A stretch of DNA of 64,000 nt from Hyphomicrobium sp. (GCA_022843145.1 JALHOF010000003.1:124001-188000), one strand, 5' to 3'; shown: positions 1-8,994, counted from the stretch's first letter. Notes: generated by a model not told the origin, from the sequence alone. Numbers and translations are program-made.

Positions 1-491
1 AGTTCGGAGGCCAGTGCGGCGGCCTGGGCCGGCGACGTCGCCCCCGCCGCGACGACAGGTGCCATGCCGTCATCGAGATCCGGATCGCGCATGGCTTCCG
101 ACCATTTCATGACCAGCATGGTCAGCACGAGACGGCGTTCCATCTCAGAGACGGCGGGTGGAACGTCGGACCAGCCGTCGCCGAGCGTGACGAGCCCGGA
201 AAGCCCGGCCAGGAGCGTCAACTCTTCGTCGCCTTCGGAGATCGGGCGGATCTGAGGCAGCAGCATCGCCGCGCCGCCGGACTGGCGCAAGAATGCCTCC
301 TGGAGTGCACGTGCCGCGCGCCGCGTCGGCATCAGCAGCGTCATGGCCGGAAGCTCGAGCGGTCCGGGTGGAGCGCCGCCTGCGCATGGCAGATCGCCGG
401 CGAGGATGGCTCGGGCCAGCGCATCGAGAAACGGTTGACCGGCCGGTACGGTGAACACCCGTCCGGCCTTGGGATCAGTCGGCGTCTTCAC
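1..491 (-). CDS. addB: AddB, double-strand break repair nuclease subunit (N-terminal part, runs off window)
   Basis: Only the first 163 codons are present; the gene continues past position 1. The translation contains an MTLLMPTRRAARALQEAF segment and ISEGDEELTLL, typical of the inactive-helicase N-terminal region of alphaproteobacterial AddB. AddB pairs with AddA as the helicase-nuclease that processes double-strand breaks for RecA. I chose GTG at 491, which overlaps the stop of the upstream nucleotidyltransferase (TGA at 475-477), implying translational coupling; no ATG lies nearby in frame. addA is expected beyond the window edge. The family call rests on the N-terminus only; the C-terminal nuclease and Fe-S cysteines cannot be seen. 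Confidence 0.8.
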   Translation of the reverse strand, partial: MKTPTDPKAGRVFTVPAGQPFLDALARAILAGDLPCAGGAPPGPLELPAMTLLMPTRRAARALQEAFLRQSGGAAMLLPQIRPISEGDEELTLLAGLSGLVTLGDGWSDVPPAVSEMERRLVLTMLVMKWSEAMRDPDLDDGMAPVVAAGATSPAQAAALASE

Positions 492-1200
492 TGGCGACGA
501 TCCTTTCCGCTTCACTGAGTGCCTCGGGCGTGCCGACGTGCATCCAAAGACCCTCGAGCCGGACGCCGAACAACCGTCCGGCGGTGATGGCGCGGTCCCA
601 CGGCTGGTTGAGTGAAAATGCACCTTGAGGCGCGCTGGCGAACAAGCGCGGATGCGCGATCGACACGCCGGCGAACACGAGCGGTGCGCTGCCGCCCTTG
701 GCCCTTCGCTGGAGCCGGCCGTCGGCGGCCATGTCGAAGTCGCCGTCGCCGTCATAGCCGAGACTGCGCGCAGCGAGTGCAACGAGCATCAGGGCATCCA
801 TGCGCTGCTCGTCCCAGGCGTCGATCAAGCGGTCGATATTGGAGCCGACGCCCTCGATCCAGACGCTGTCGGAGTTGTGGATCAGGAATGGCCCCTCGCC
901 GAGTTTGGGCAAAGCGCGGACCACGCCGCCGCCGGTGTCGAGCAGAACGCCGCGCTCGTCGGAGATGACGATCTCGGGCTCGCGGCGCGATGCAAGATGC
1001 GCTTCGAGCTTGTCGGGGAGGTAATGCACGTTGACGACGACGCGGCGGATGCCAGCGGCTTGCAGCCGGTCGAGGACATGGTCGATGAGGGGGCGGCCGT
1101 CGAGAGGTACCATCGGCTTCGGAATGGTATCGGTCAGCGGCCGCATGCGCGTGCCGAGGCCAGCAGCCAGCACCATCGCGGTCGTCGGGCGCTTCGTCAT
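475..1200 (-). CDS. murU: MurU-like sugar-1-phosphate nucleotidyltransferase
   Basis: A 241-residue protein beginning MTKRPTTAMVLAAGLGTRM, with the nucleotidyltransferase signature LAAGLGTRMRPLT and the sugar-binding PKPMVPLDGRPLI right after it. It should transfer a nucleotidyl group to a sugar 1-phosphate. Its position 43 bases after an AmgK-like sugar kinase matches the AmgK-MurU pair of Pseudomonas, which makes UDP-MurNAc from recycled MurNAc and bypasses fosfomycin-sensitive de novo synthesis; that makes N-acetylmuramate 1-phosphate uridylyltransferase the best guess. A mannose-1-phosphate guanylyltransferase cannot be excluded from sequence alone. The reading frame is open further upstream, to about 1590, but that part overlaps the kinase gene and ATG 1200 starts the conserved fold. 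Confidence 0.8.
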   Translation of the reverse strand: MTKRPTTAMVLAAGLGTRMRPLTDTIPKPMVPLDGRPLIDHVLDRLQAAGIRRVVVNVHYLPDKLEAHLASRREPEIVISDERGVLLDTGGGVVRALPKLGEGPFLIHNSDSVWIEGVGSNIDRLIDAWDEQRMDALMLVALAARSLGYDGDGDFDMAADGRLQRRAKGGSAPLVFAGVSIAHPRLFASAPQGAFSLNQPWDRAITAGRLFGVRLEGLWMHVGTPEALSEAERIVASEDAD

Positions 1201-1243
1201 CGCTGATCGCTCGCTTCGGGTTGACGGATGAGGCGCCGGCAGA

Positions 1244-2800
1244 TCACGCGGGCAGAAGTGGTTGCGCGCGGCCGGCGGCGGGCAGGTTCTGGTCGTACCA
1301 TGCCGCGAGGTTGGCAAGACCGGGATGGCGGAGGTCGCGAGCGAGATATCCCCAGATCCGCGGGATGTGCCGCAAATACTGCGTCTTGCCGTCGCGGCGG
1401 GCCAGCCGGGCGAATATGCCGAGTATCTTGGTGTTGCGCTGAGCGCCGAGTGCAGCATAGGCGAAGCTGAATGCCGCACGATCGAAGTCGGGTTCGGCGG
1501 AAGTGGCCGCAGCGCAGTAATGGTCGAACAGCCGCGTTTCGAGTTCGGGAGAAACGTCGAGCCGGGCATCCTGAAGCAGCGAGACGACATCGTAGGCCCA
1601 CGGGCCGGACATCGCGTCCTGGAAGTCGAGAATTCCGACCTGGGCGATGCCGCGGCAGGCGGGAAGCCACATCAGATTTGGCGAATGGTAGTCGCGCAGA
1701 ACGAGCCCGCGCGGCAGGCGTAGAATTTCATCGAAAAGTGCGTCCCAAATCTCGTTGAACCGCGCGCGGACGTCGGTCGGGGCAGGCGCGCCGTGAAGAG
1801 CCGGCCAATACCAGTCGAGCAGAAGCTCGGTCTCAACCGTCATCGCGCGGCGATCGTAGGTGGGAAGGATGTGCGAACGTCCACCAGCGACAGGCACCGC
1901 CTCGGGCACCGCGATCCGGCGCATGGCGAGAAGAACGTCGGTGGCAGCGGCCCACAGAACATCCTGCGACTGGCCACGTTCGAGTTCCGAGCCGAAGACG
2001 CCGGAACCGAAGTCCTCGATCAACAAAAGGCCTGCGTCGAGATCGGCGGCGAGGATGCAGGGGGCGGACAGGCCAGCATCGCGCAGCAAGCCCGCTATCG
2101 CGACGAATGGCAGAACGTCTTCGGCCAAGTGAGCGATGCGGCTGTAGGGCAATCCATCGTGGATCGGCGGGCCATCGGGCTGACGCGGCGAATCCATCAG
2201 AATCGCACTGCGATCTCCCGAAGTGAGGCGCGCGTAGGAGCGGGGTGATGCATCCCCCTGAAGATAGTCGATCCGCGCGTCCTTCAAGCCGGCCAAATCC
2301 AGATGACCCGAAAGAAAGCCGACGATGGCGGCGATGCGGCCGAGGCGTTCATCCCACGTGGCTGATGGTGAAAGCGTGAGACGGCGCAAGGTGCGGTCCG
2401 TTGGTTCGTCGGCGAACGTGATTGCGAGAACCTCGCCGTACGTGGAGAAATCGCTGCCGCGTTCGGGCCATTCGACCAGCACCGCGCCCGTTCGCGCGGC
2501 ATCGCCTAAACCGAGTTCGGCCGCTTCGTCAGAATCGGAGAGGCGGTAGAGATCGGCATGGACGAGATCGATGCGCGGCGTCGCATAATGCTGGACGAGT
2601 GAAAAGGTCGGGCTTGGAACCTCGGCCTCCCGATCGCCGATCAAGGCTCGGATCAGCGCGCGCGCGAACGTCGTCTTGCCGGCGCCGAGGTCGCCCGCGA
2701 GCGTCACGACATCGCCGGGCCGAAGCTTGAGCGCGACGATCTCCGCAAGCTGCGCCACGGCACGTTCGTCGAGGAGAGGAAGATCGAGCGGCGTGGTCAT
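1244..2800 (-). CDS. tsaE: TsaE-AmgK fusion: tRNA t6A ATPase joined to an anomeric sugar kinase
   Basis: A 518-residue two-domain protein. Residues 1-150 are TsaE, the ATPase of the tRNA threonylcarbamoyladenosine (t6A37) complex, with Walker A GDLGAGKT at 36-43, the PSPTFSLV motif near 62-69 and DLYRL near 83-87. Residues about 165-518 are an aminoglycoside-phosphotransferase-like kinase with the catalytic loop LRDYHSPNL (368-376, Asp370) and the metal-binding ILDFQDA (390-396, Asp392). This matches AmgK, which phosphorylates the anomeric hydroxyl of MurNAc/GlcNAc, and the next gene is MurU-like. Fusion of TsaE to this kinase is known in alphaproteobacteria. It follows divL by 75 bases and probably shares its transcript. 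One polypeptide therefore serves both tRNA modification and cell-wall recycling. Confidence 0.9.
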   Translation of the reverse strand: MTTPLDLPLLDERAVAQLAEIVALKLRPGDVVTLAGDLGAGKTTFARALIRALIGDREAEVPSPTFSLVQHYATPRIDLVHADLYRLSDSDEAAELGLGDAARTGAVLVEWPERGSDFSTYGEVLAITFADEPTDRTLRRLTLSPSATWDERLGRIAAIVGFLSGHLDLAGLKDARIDYLQGDASPRSYARLTSGDRSAILMDSPRQPDGPPIHDGLPYSRIAHLAEDVLPFVAIAGLLRDAGLSAPCILAADLDAGLLLIEDFGSGVFGSELERGQSQDVLWAAATDVLLAMRRIAVPEAVPVAGGRSHILPTYDRRAMTVETELLLDWYWPALHGAPAPTDVRARFNEIWDALFDEILRLPRGLVLRDYHSPNLMWLPACRGIAQVGILDFQDAMSGPWAYDVVSLLQDARLDVSPELETRLFDHYCAAATSAEPDFDRAAFSFAYAALGAQRNTKILGIFARLARRDGKTQYLRHIPRIWGYLARDLRHPGLANLAAWYDQNLPAAGRAQPLLPA

Positions 2801-2875
2801 GTTCCGTATTTGCTGTGCCCGAAGGCCGGACCGGCTCGGGCGGGGACACGCGGCACGACGTCGTCCGCAACCACC

Positions 2876-5392
2876 TTATGCCGCGTCGTGCTCGCGGAGG
2901 GAAGCGCTCGCCGCAGGGCGGACGGCGGGCCGTGCGCTCACGCCGCGCTCCGGGAAGCGGACGGCGACGCGGGTGCCATGTCCCGGCTCGGAAACGAGAG
3001 CGGCTTCGCCTCCGTGTAGTTCGACGAGGCTTTTGACGATCGACAGGCCGAGTCCGGCTCCGCGATGCTTCGAGCCCTGGCTGCGACTCTCGAAGCGGTC
3101 GAACACTCGGGTCTGCTGATCTAGCGGAATGCCAACGCCTTCATCCTCGACCATGAAGATGACGTGCCCGTCGTCGCGCCAGCTCGTCAGCTTCACGGTC
3201 GCGCCAGCATGCGAGAAGCCGACGGCGTTCGACAAGAGATTATAGAGTACCTGACGCAACCGCGACTCGTCGGCGACAAGGTCCTGAACGTCGTCGGCGA
3301 TCGCGATGTCGAGCGTGAGGCCGTCGCGCCCTGCGCGCTCGGATACGCCTTTCACGGCGCTGTCGATGACGCCGCGAACATCGACCCGCGCAGGCTTCAA
3401 TTCAAGCGATCCTGCATCGATGGTGGCGAGATCGAGGATATCGTCGATGATGGCCAGGAGGGTCTTCGAAGAGGCCGTGATGTCGCCGAGATACTCGCGC
3501 TGCTTGGGATTGAGCGTTCCGAAGATCGGGCTTTCCAGAAGTTCGCTGAAGCCGATGATATTGGTCAGCGGCGTCCGCAACTCGTAGGACACATGGCCGA
3601 TGAACTGGTTCTTGAGACGGTCCGCGACGACGAGGGCCTCGTTGCGTTCCTCGAGTGCGCGCTGGTAACGCGTCTCGTCGGTTACGTCAGCGAACGTCAG
3701 CAGCGTCGCGCCATCTGGAAGCGGCGTCGACGCATAGTCGATGACGCTGGCGTCCGGCCGCACCATCTGCCCGGCGATCGCCTCGCGCTGATCGGTGAAT
3801 GACGCGACGGCCCGGTGAATGGTTTGCCATGTCGCGTCGTCTTCATAAAGGACGCGCCCGAGGTGAATGATCTCTTCGATGTGCGGGCGTTCCTGCAGCG
3901 TCCGCCGCGAGAGCTTCCAGATGCGCTCGAACGCCGTGTTGTGGAGCTGCAGCCGGCCGTCGGTCGCGAACACGGCAACGGCTTCGTTGAGGCTGTCCAG
4001 CGTCTCCCGCTGCACGCTGATCAGCGCATTATAGCTGCTCTCGAGTGCGATCCGTTCGGTTTCATCGACATAGAGGTAGGTCAGTCCACCGTCGGGGCGC
4101 AGCTCGGAAATCACGTGCAGCATGCGGCCATCGGGGAGATGCCACCATTCGTCGAGAGCGGTGCCGGTCTGGTAGCGGGATAGCGCCTTGGATTTCCATT
4201 CCGGGTATTTGACCACCTCGGGCAGGCGGCCGAGAGACCGCAGCCGATCGAGCACCGCGCCGTCGGCCGGACCGGTCTCCAGCCAGCTCGCGTCGAGCTC
4301 CCACAACTTCTGGAAAGCTTCGTTGAAGAAGGTGAGCCGCTGCTCCTTGCTGAAAATCGCGACCGCGGTCGCGACCCGGTCGAGCGTGCGGTCGTAGGCG
4401 GCGACCTGCCTGTCGAGTTCGCCCTGGGCGCTTTCGATCGCGGCGACGTCGATAGCGACGCCCGCCGTCGCGTCGTCGAGTGGAAGCACGACCACATCGT
4501 GGGCTTTGCGCTCGCCTCCGATGACGAGGTGCATGCGTTCGCGATAGGTCTCGCGCCGGGCCATTGCCGTCTCGATCGACTTGCGCGGACGAGTCTCGAT
4601 CAACTCGATCTGCCGCTCGATCACCTCGGCTGGGCTTTGCGCCTCGACGGCGGAAGCGTATGCGCGATTGGTCCAGGCGATACGGCCGTGTTGATCCTTC
4701 AGCCAGGCCGGCATCGGCAGGGCGTCGAGGAGCGCTCGGCTCGCCCGGATGTCGCGGGCAAGTGCAAGGTGTTGGTCGATGATGTGTCCAAGATCGCGCT
4801 TGTAGCCGGCAATGTCCTTCATCCGCAGAACGGCGCGCGCTCCCGTTGCCCGTCCGTCCGCTTCGAGGTGACCGCCGAGAATTGTGCGCAGAATGATCGT
4901 GAATGCGCGTCCTTCGAGGAACAGCGCATCGAGGGACAGCTTCAACGTTTCCGCGGATTTGGGTTCGAGCCACTGCCCGAAGCGCAACAGCTCGGCTTGC
5001 TGCTCGGGCAATCCGGGGATCCCCCGCAATCCATGCGTCACGAGCTTGAGTGAATCGCCACGCTCCCAAAGCATCAGAACCTGGGGATCGGCGTTGTGGA
5101 TGGCCTCCGACAGCGCGAGAGATTTACGCAGGGCATCGTTTTCGTTGCGGACGGTCCGTTCCATCCGCCGCGCAGCCGACGCCTGGCGCCATGCCATCAG
5201 CGATGCGAGCGCCGCGAGGACCGCAACGAGGGCGAGGACGGCGATCTGCTCGAAACCACGCAGTCCGCCGACGCCGGGGAAGGCGCCGTTGATGCCAAGT
5301 GTCATCACGCCGACGACGGAGAAGCTGGCGACGAAGAGCAGGATCAGCTCCCGCCGCGTCTTTCGTCCCTTCGGGTCATCGGATGATCGCAT
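2876..5392 (-). CDS. divL: DivL-type PAS pseudo-histidine kinase with tyrosine in the H-box
   Basis: An 838-residue membrane signalling protein. Two hydrophobic segments lie near residues 15-32 and 48-65, followed by several PAS-like regions (about 215-320, 330-445, 460-570), a dimerisation/H-box and an ATPase domain. The H-box reads FIGHVSYELRTPL: Tyr603 sits where histidine kinases carry the phospho-accepting His. This is the hallmark of DivL, the essential Caulobacter regulator that works with CckA and DivK to control CtrA. The ATP-lid elements are intact (VLYNLLSNA near 715, GVGIPL near 753, GAGLGLSIV near 778). I chose ATG 5392; the frame is open to 5476 but the extra residues are not conserved-looking. 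It heads the tsaE-amgK/murU/addB run. Confidence 0.9.
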   Translation of the reverse strand: MRSSDDPKGRKTRRELILLFVASFSVVGVMTLGINGAFPGVGGLRGFEQIAVLALVAVLAALASLMAWRQASAARRMERTVRNENDALRKSLALSEAIHNADPQVLMLWERGDSLKLVTHGLRGIPGLPEQQAELLRFGQWLEPKSAETLKLSLDALFLEGRAFTIILRTILGGHLEADGRATGARAVLRMKDIAGYKRDLGHIIDQHLALARDIRASRALLDALPMPAWLKDQHGRIAWTNRAYASAVEAQSPAEVIERQIELIETRPRKSIETAMARRETYRERMHLVIGGERKAHDVVVLPLDDATAGVAIDVAAIESAQGELDRQVAAYDRTLDRVATAVAIFSKEQRLTFFNEAFQKLWELDASWLETGPADGAVLDRLRSLGRLPEVVKYPEWKSKALSRYQTGTALDEWWHLPDGRMLHVISELRPDGGLTYLYVDETERIALESSYNALISVQRETLDSLNEAVAVFATDGRLQLHNTAFERIWKLSRRTLQERPHIEEIIHLGRVLYEDDATWQTIHRAVASFTDQREAIAGQMVRPDASVIDYASTPLPDGATLLTFADVTDETRYQRALEERNEALVVADRLKNQFIGHVSYELRTPLTNIIGFSELLESPIFGTLNPKQREYLGDITASSKTLLAIIDDILDLATIDAGSLELKPARVDVRGVIDSAVKGVSERAGRDGLTLDIAIADDVQDLVADESRLRQVLYNLLSNAVGFSHAGATVKLTSWRDDGHVIFMVEDEGVGIPLDQQTRVFDRFESRSQGSKHRGAGLGLSIVKSLVELHGGEAALVSEPGHGTRVAVRFPERGVSARPAVRPAASASLREHDAA

Positions 5393-5550
5393 GGTTTTCC
5401 ACGTGGACCGGTCTTCCTGGCGTCCGGCCTGCCACGCGATCAACGGTATTCCGGCACGACGCCACCGCCCCGGCAAGGAGGCGAATCATAGACGAGTATG
5501 GAGTTCGCCCGTGGCCATGGCCAGAGTCCTCTCGGGCACACCTGAACGCA

Positions 5551-5580
5551 ATCGGCGCCGCCTCTTTCGAGGGCGCCGAT
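5551..5580 (-). terminator. Hairpin downstream of ahcY
   Basis: A perfect 9-bp stem (atcggcgcc / ggcgccgat) with a 12-base loop lies 39-68 bases past the ahcY stop. No clear U-tract follows on the minus strand, so it may be a transcript-stabilising 3' hairpin or a weak terminator. Confidence 0.5.
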
Positions 5581-5618
5581 CTATCTCGCCAAGCGCTGCC
5601 GTGGGACCGGCAAGTCGA

Positions 5619-7025
5619 TCAGTAGCGGTAGTGATCCGCCTTGTAGGGACCGTCCGAATTGACGCCGATGTATTCGGCCTGATCGGGGCGCAGTGTCGTC
5701 AGTCTGACGCCGATCTTCTCGAGGTGGAGGCGGGCGACCTTCTCATCGAGGTGCTTCGGCAAGGTGTAGACCTTCTTCTCGTACTTGCCGGGGTTGGTCC
5801 AAAGCTCGACCTGGGCCAGCGTCTGGTTGGTGAACGAGGCGGACATCACGAACGACGGATGACCCATCGCATTCCCGAGGTTCACGAGGCGGCCTTCCGA
5901 CAGGAGAATGATGCGCTTGCCGTCGGGGAACTCGATCTCGTCGACCTGCGGCTTGACGTTGTGCCACTTGTAGTTCTTGAGGCCGGCAACATCGATTTCG
6001 TTATCGAAGTGACCGATGTTGCAGACGATCGCGCGGTCCTTCATGGAGCGCATGTGATCGGCGGTGATCACGTCCTTGTTGCCGGTCGCGGTGACGAAGA
6101 TGTCGGCACGGCTGGACGCGTCCTCCATCGTCGTGACCTCGTAGCCTTCCATCGCCGCCTGAAGGGCGCAGATCGGATCGATTTCGGACACCATCACGCG
6201 GCAGCCGGCCTGGCGCAGCGACGCGGCGGAACCCTTGCCGACGTCGCCGAAGCCGGCGACGAACGCGACCTTGCCGGCCATCATGACGTCGGTGCCGCGG
6301 CGGATGCCGTCGACGAGACTCTCACGGCAGCCGTAAAGGTTGTCGAACTTCGACTTCGTGACGGCGTCGTTGACATTGATCGCCGGGAACAGGAGCAATC
6401 CCTTCTTCTGCATCTCGTAAAGGCGATGCACGCCCGTCGTGGTTTCTTCCGACACGCCGCGGATCGACTTGGCGAGGCTTGCGAACCAGCCCTTCGGCTT
6501 TTCCTTTAGCATCCGCCTGAGGAGCGCGAAGAAGATCGTCTCTTCCTCCGAACCCGGCTTGTCGAGAAACGCGGTATCGCCGTTCTCTGCCCGGAGGCCA
6601 AGATGAACGAACATCGTCGCATCGCCGCCATCGTCGAGGATCATGTTCGGCATGCCGCCGTCACTCCACTCGAACAACTTGGCGGTGTAGTCCCAATAGT
6701 CCGTGAGGCTCTCGCCCTTCCAGGCGAACACGGGGATGCCACCGGCTGCGATCGCGGCGGCCGCGTGATCTTGCGTCGAGTAGATGTTGCATGACACCCA
6801 GCGAATATCTGCGCCGAGGGCCTTCAGCGTCTCGATGAGCACTGCGGTCTGGATCGTCATGTGCAAGGAGCCGGCGATGCGAGCGCCCTTGAGCGGCTGC
6901 TGCGTCCCGTACTCGCGGCGGGTCGCCATGAGGCCGGGCATCTCGGTCTCGGCGATGGCGATTTCCTTGCGACCCCACTCGGCCAGACCGATATCCTTAA
7001 CGATGTAATCCGTGGCTTTGCTCAT
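5619..7025 (-). CDS. ahcY: Adenosylhomocysteinase (S-adenosylhomocysteine hydrolase)
   Basis: A 468-residue NAD-dependent enzyme that splits S-adenosylhomocysteine into homocysteine and adenosine, removing the product inhibitor of methyltransferases. Recognisable segments include [12 protein letters not shown] near the N-terminus, the [13 protein letters not shown] substrate/NAD hinge, the Rossmann [10 protein letters not shown] motif and the C-terminal PYKADHYRY ending seen in full-length enzymes. ATG 7025 is used; the frame is open for 23 more codons upstream but the family N-terminus starts here. The gene is monocistronic, with a 3' hairpin at 5551-5580 and an imperfect palindrome 150-180 bases upstream that may be an operator. 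Confidence 0.97.
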   Translation of the reverse strand: MSKATDYIVKDIGLAEWGRKEIAIAETEMPGLMATRREYGTQQPLKGARIAGSLHMTIQTAVLIETLKALGADIRWVSCNIYSTQDHAAAAIAAGGIPVFAWKGESLTDYWDYTAKLFEWSDGGMPNMILDDGGDATMFVHLGLRAENGDTAFLDKPGSEEETIFFALLRRMLKEKPKGWFASLAKSIRGVSEETTTGVHRLYEMQKKGLLLFPAINVNDAVTKSKFDNLYGCRESLVDGIRRGTDVMMAGKVAFVAGFGDVGKGSAASLRQAGCRVMVSEIDPICALQAAMEGYEVTTMEDASSRADIFVTATGNKDVITADHMRSMKDRAIVCNIGHFDNEIDVAGLKNYKWHNVKPQVDEIEFPDGKRIILLSEGRLVNLGNAMGHPSFVMSASFTNQTLAQVELWTNPGKYEKKVYTLPKHLDEKVARLHLEKIGVRLTTLRPDQAEYIGVNSDGPYKADHYRY

Positions 7026-7177
7026 CGAGCGATCCCTGTTGAGTGACTGATAGGAGCTGGTGGGCTGGGCGTCTGCCGCTCTTGGCCGACGCACTGAGTT
7101 TGTCAGCGTAGTCGTCTGCGCCCGCTGGTGGCCTTCCTGCGCGACCCATATAGCTGCTCATCCCGAGTCCGGCAACT

Positions 7178-7201
7178 AGATATAAGCAACTCTTTATGTC
7201 T
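7178..7201 (-). promoter_or_regulatory. Imperfect 24-bp palindrome upstream of ahcY
   Basis: On the minus strand the element reads AGACATAAAG...CTTATATCT, with most outer positions of the two halves matching. It lies about 150-175 bases upstream of the ahcY ATG. I recall SAM/SAH-cycle genes in alphaproteobacteria being controlled by ArsR-type regulators with AT-rich palindromes of this general form, but that link is inference and was not tested. Confidence 0.4.
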
Positions 7202-7317
7202 GGTGGTGGCGTGACGCCGCGACAAACGCTTCTTGAGCGGGCTGCAGACAAGTCGCGAATGTTTTGAATTTACGGAGCGTTTACAATAAATAGAACGTGA
7301 ACTTCGCTCATAAAAAT

Positions 7318-7339
7318 TAGTATAAATTCTCGTATACTA
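7318..7339. repeat. Inverted repeat TAGTATA-N8-TATACTA in the vWA gene leader
   Basis: Perfect 7-base arms (7318-7324 and 7333-7339) around the spacer aattctcg, about 120 bases upstream of the vWA gene start. Symmetry and position suggest a dimeric regulator site; no regulator is identified. Confidence 0.5.
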
Positions 7340-7458
7340 AAAATAAACGTACACTTGTGCTTTGTTTTGACGAGATTTCTATTCAGGACAATTTTAACAC
7401 ATCTTAAAATGTTCAATGTGCATTTTGGTTCCCAAGTTTAATACTAGGAGAAATCGCC

Positions 7459-8913
7459 ATGTTTTCGTCATCAATCGACGATCACTGCGCAACGTCGCGC
7501 TTTCAAGTCAAGCGTGACATCGCTGCCGGTAGGCCGCTTGCAGCGCCGATGTTGTCGCGTTTCACTCGCGACAAATCGGGCAACGTCGCCATGCTGTTTG
7601 GTCTTATGGCGATGTCCATGATGATCATCGTGGGCTCGGCCATCGATCTCGGCCGCTGGCTCCATGCGCGCAGCATCACCGTGGCGGCACTCGACAGCGC
7701 CGTCTTGGCCGCTGGCCGGATGCTGCAGGTCAACGCTCTCGATGAAACGGCCGCCTTGGCTGCCGCGGATCGATTCTACAAGGACAACACCGCGCAGCGG
7801 CCTCAGTTGGCCAGCGATACGATCGAATTCGTCACGACAGAGGGCGGTACGGCGATCACGGCTCAGGGCGCGGCGTTCCTCGAGACGACGTTCATCAAGC
7901 TTGCCGGCATCAACCAATTGCCACTGCTGAAGCTTTCGGGTTCGGAATACTCGAAGGCCGTTCTCGCGGTTGGCGGCAACGCCGAGGAAAGCGTCGAGAT
8001 CTCGATGATGCTGGACGTGTCGGGCTCGATGGGTGCGGGAACCAAGTTCCAGGACATGAAGCTCGCCGCCAAGGACCTCATCAATATCGTGGTCTACGCG
8101 AACCAGGGTGAATACTACTCGAAGGTCGGCATCGTTCCCTTCTCGTCCTACGTGCGTCCGCCGGCTTCGATGCTGTCGGCTGTGCGTGGCAGTGGCACCT
8201 TCGGCGTACAGCTCCCGCTGATGCTCAACGGTTTGAACCTGACCCATCGTGCTACCCCGTGCGTTTCCGAGCGCGTAGGCACGCAGAAGTACACCGACGT
8301 CGTCCCCGCGGTTGGTCAGTACCTCTTGCCGTCGTACTGGAATTCGTCGACCTGCGAGATGTCCGCCTCGTCGGAGATCGTGCCGCTCAGCAACGACAAG
8401 GACAGCCTGCTCTCTCGGATCGACGGACTGACCATGTCGGGCAGCACCGCCGGCCACCTCGGCACAGCCTGGGCCTGGTATCTCTTGTCGCCCAACTGGG
8501 CGCCTGTAATGCCGGCAGGGTCTGCTGCGGGCGCTTACGGCAACGACAAGATCAAGAAGATCGCGATCTTGATGACGGACGGCGAATACAACACGCAGTA
8601 CTGCAGCTCGACGATCTTCCGGGGCGTTCGTGACAAGAACTCCAACGGTACTTCGAGCCAGCGTGGCAACTGCACTGCCGCGAACGGCAAGTCCGCGGAT
8701 CAAGCCAAGGCACTGTGCGCAGGAATGAAGGCGAAGGGCATCACGGTCTATACGATCGGCTTCGACATCGGCAGCAACGCATCGGCGGTCAATACCTTGT
8801 CGTCATGCGCTACCGATCCGACGAAGTTCTATAATGCCGCGAGTGGCGAGCAGTTGCGGCAAGCCTTCCGCGACATCGCGGTCAAGATCTCCAACCTCTA
8901 TCTGACACGGTAG
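7459..8913 (+). CDS. TadE/TadG-like protein with von Willebrand factor A domain
   Basis: A 484-residue protein. After a basic leader it has the Tad-type segment GNVAMLFGLMAM and a transmembrane stretch at about 42-65, then IDLGRW, as in TadG-type pilus assembly proteins that begin with a pseudopilin-like helix. A vWA domain follows with the MIDAS motif DVSGS (186-190) and a later DGEYNTQYCS segment. Such proteins are exported and thought to act in Flp/Tad pilus assembly or as adhesins. ATG 7459 has a clear AGGAG ribosome site at 7446-7450. The gene stands alone, with no other tad genes in the window, and sits behind an unusually AT-rich leader, suggesting its own regulation. Confidence 0.88.
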   Translation: MFSSSIDDHCATSRFQVKRDIAAGRPLAAPMLSRFTRDKSGNVAMLFGLMAMSMMIIVGSAIDLGRWLHARSITVAALDSAVLAAGRMLQVNALDETAALAAADRFYKDNTAQRPQLASDTIEFVTTEGGTAITAQGAAFLETTFIKLAGINQLPLLKLSGSEYSKAVLAVGGNAEESVEISMMLDVSGSMGAGTKFQDMKLAAKDLINIVVYANQGEYYSKVGIVPFSSYVRPPASMLSAVRGSGTFGVQLPLMLNGLNLTHRATPCVSERVGTQKYTDVVPAVGQYLLPSYWNSSTCEMSASSEIVPLSNDKDSLLSRIDGLTMSGSTAGHLGTAWAWYLLSPNWAPVMPAGSAAGAYGNDKIKKIAILMTDGEYNTQYCSSTIFRGVRDKNSNGTSSQRGNCTAANGKSADQAKALCAGMKAKGITVYTIGFDIGSNASAVNTLSSCATDPTKFYNAASGEQLRQAFRDIAVKISNLYLTR

Positions 8914-8943
8914 GCCGGTGATCGGTCGACCAGGCGACGAAGC

Positions 8944-8967
8944 GAGGGGCCCCCAAAGGGCCCCTCG
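8944..8967. terminator. Bidirectional terminator between the vWA gene and ptsH
   Basis: A 10-bp perfect stem (cgaggggccc / gggcccctcg) with a short loop lies between two convergent genes, 31 bases after the vWA stop and 28 bases past the ptsH stop. On the plus strand it is followed by gcgtttt. Confidence 0.85.
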
Positions 8968-8994
8968 GCGTTTTCGCCAGGCGTCTCTCGGCAT

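Larger units (their letters stand above)
7026..7458. other. Divergent intergenic region, strongly AT-rich near the vWA gene
   Basis: This 433-base gap separates ahcY (minus) and the vWA gene (plus). The first half has normal GC; from about 7255 to 7450 it becomes markedly AT-rich compared with every neighbour. It contains the ahcY-side palindrome (7178-7201), an inverted repeat (7318-7339), a possible -35 TTGACG at 7367-7372 with a weak AT-rich -10 around 7390-7395, and two TTAA half-sites (7394-7397 and 7404-7407) spaced by 6. No gene is evident in it. Confidence 0.6.

Noticed and set aside
1201..1590. N-terminal extension of the nucleotidyltransferase frame
   Set aside because: Overlaps the kinase gene; the Rossmann signature begins right after ATG 1200.
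4884..6509. Plus-strand open frame of 541 codons antisense to divL and ahcY
   Set aside because: Antisense shadow; no conserved motif, covers the intergenic gap by chance.
7394..7407. CtrA box before the vWA gene
   Set aside because: TTAA sites are spaced by 6, not 7; kept only as a note in the intergenic entry.
7471..8703. Antisense frame over the vWA gene
   Set aside because: No family resemblance; the sense strand has a clear RBS and MIDAS motif.
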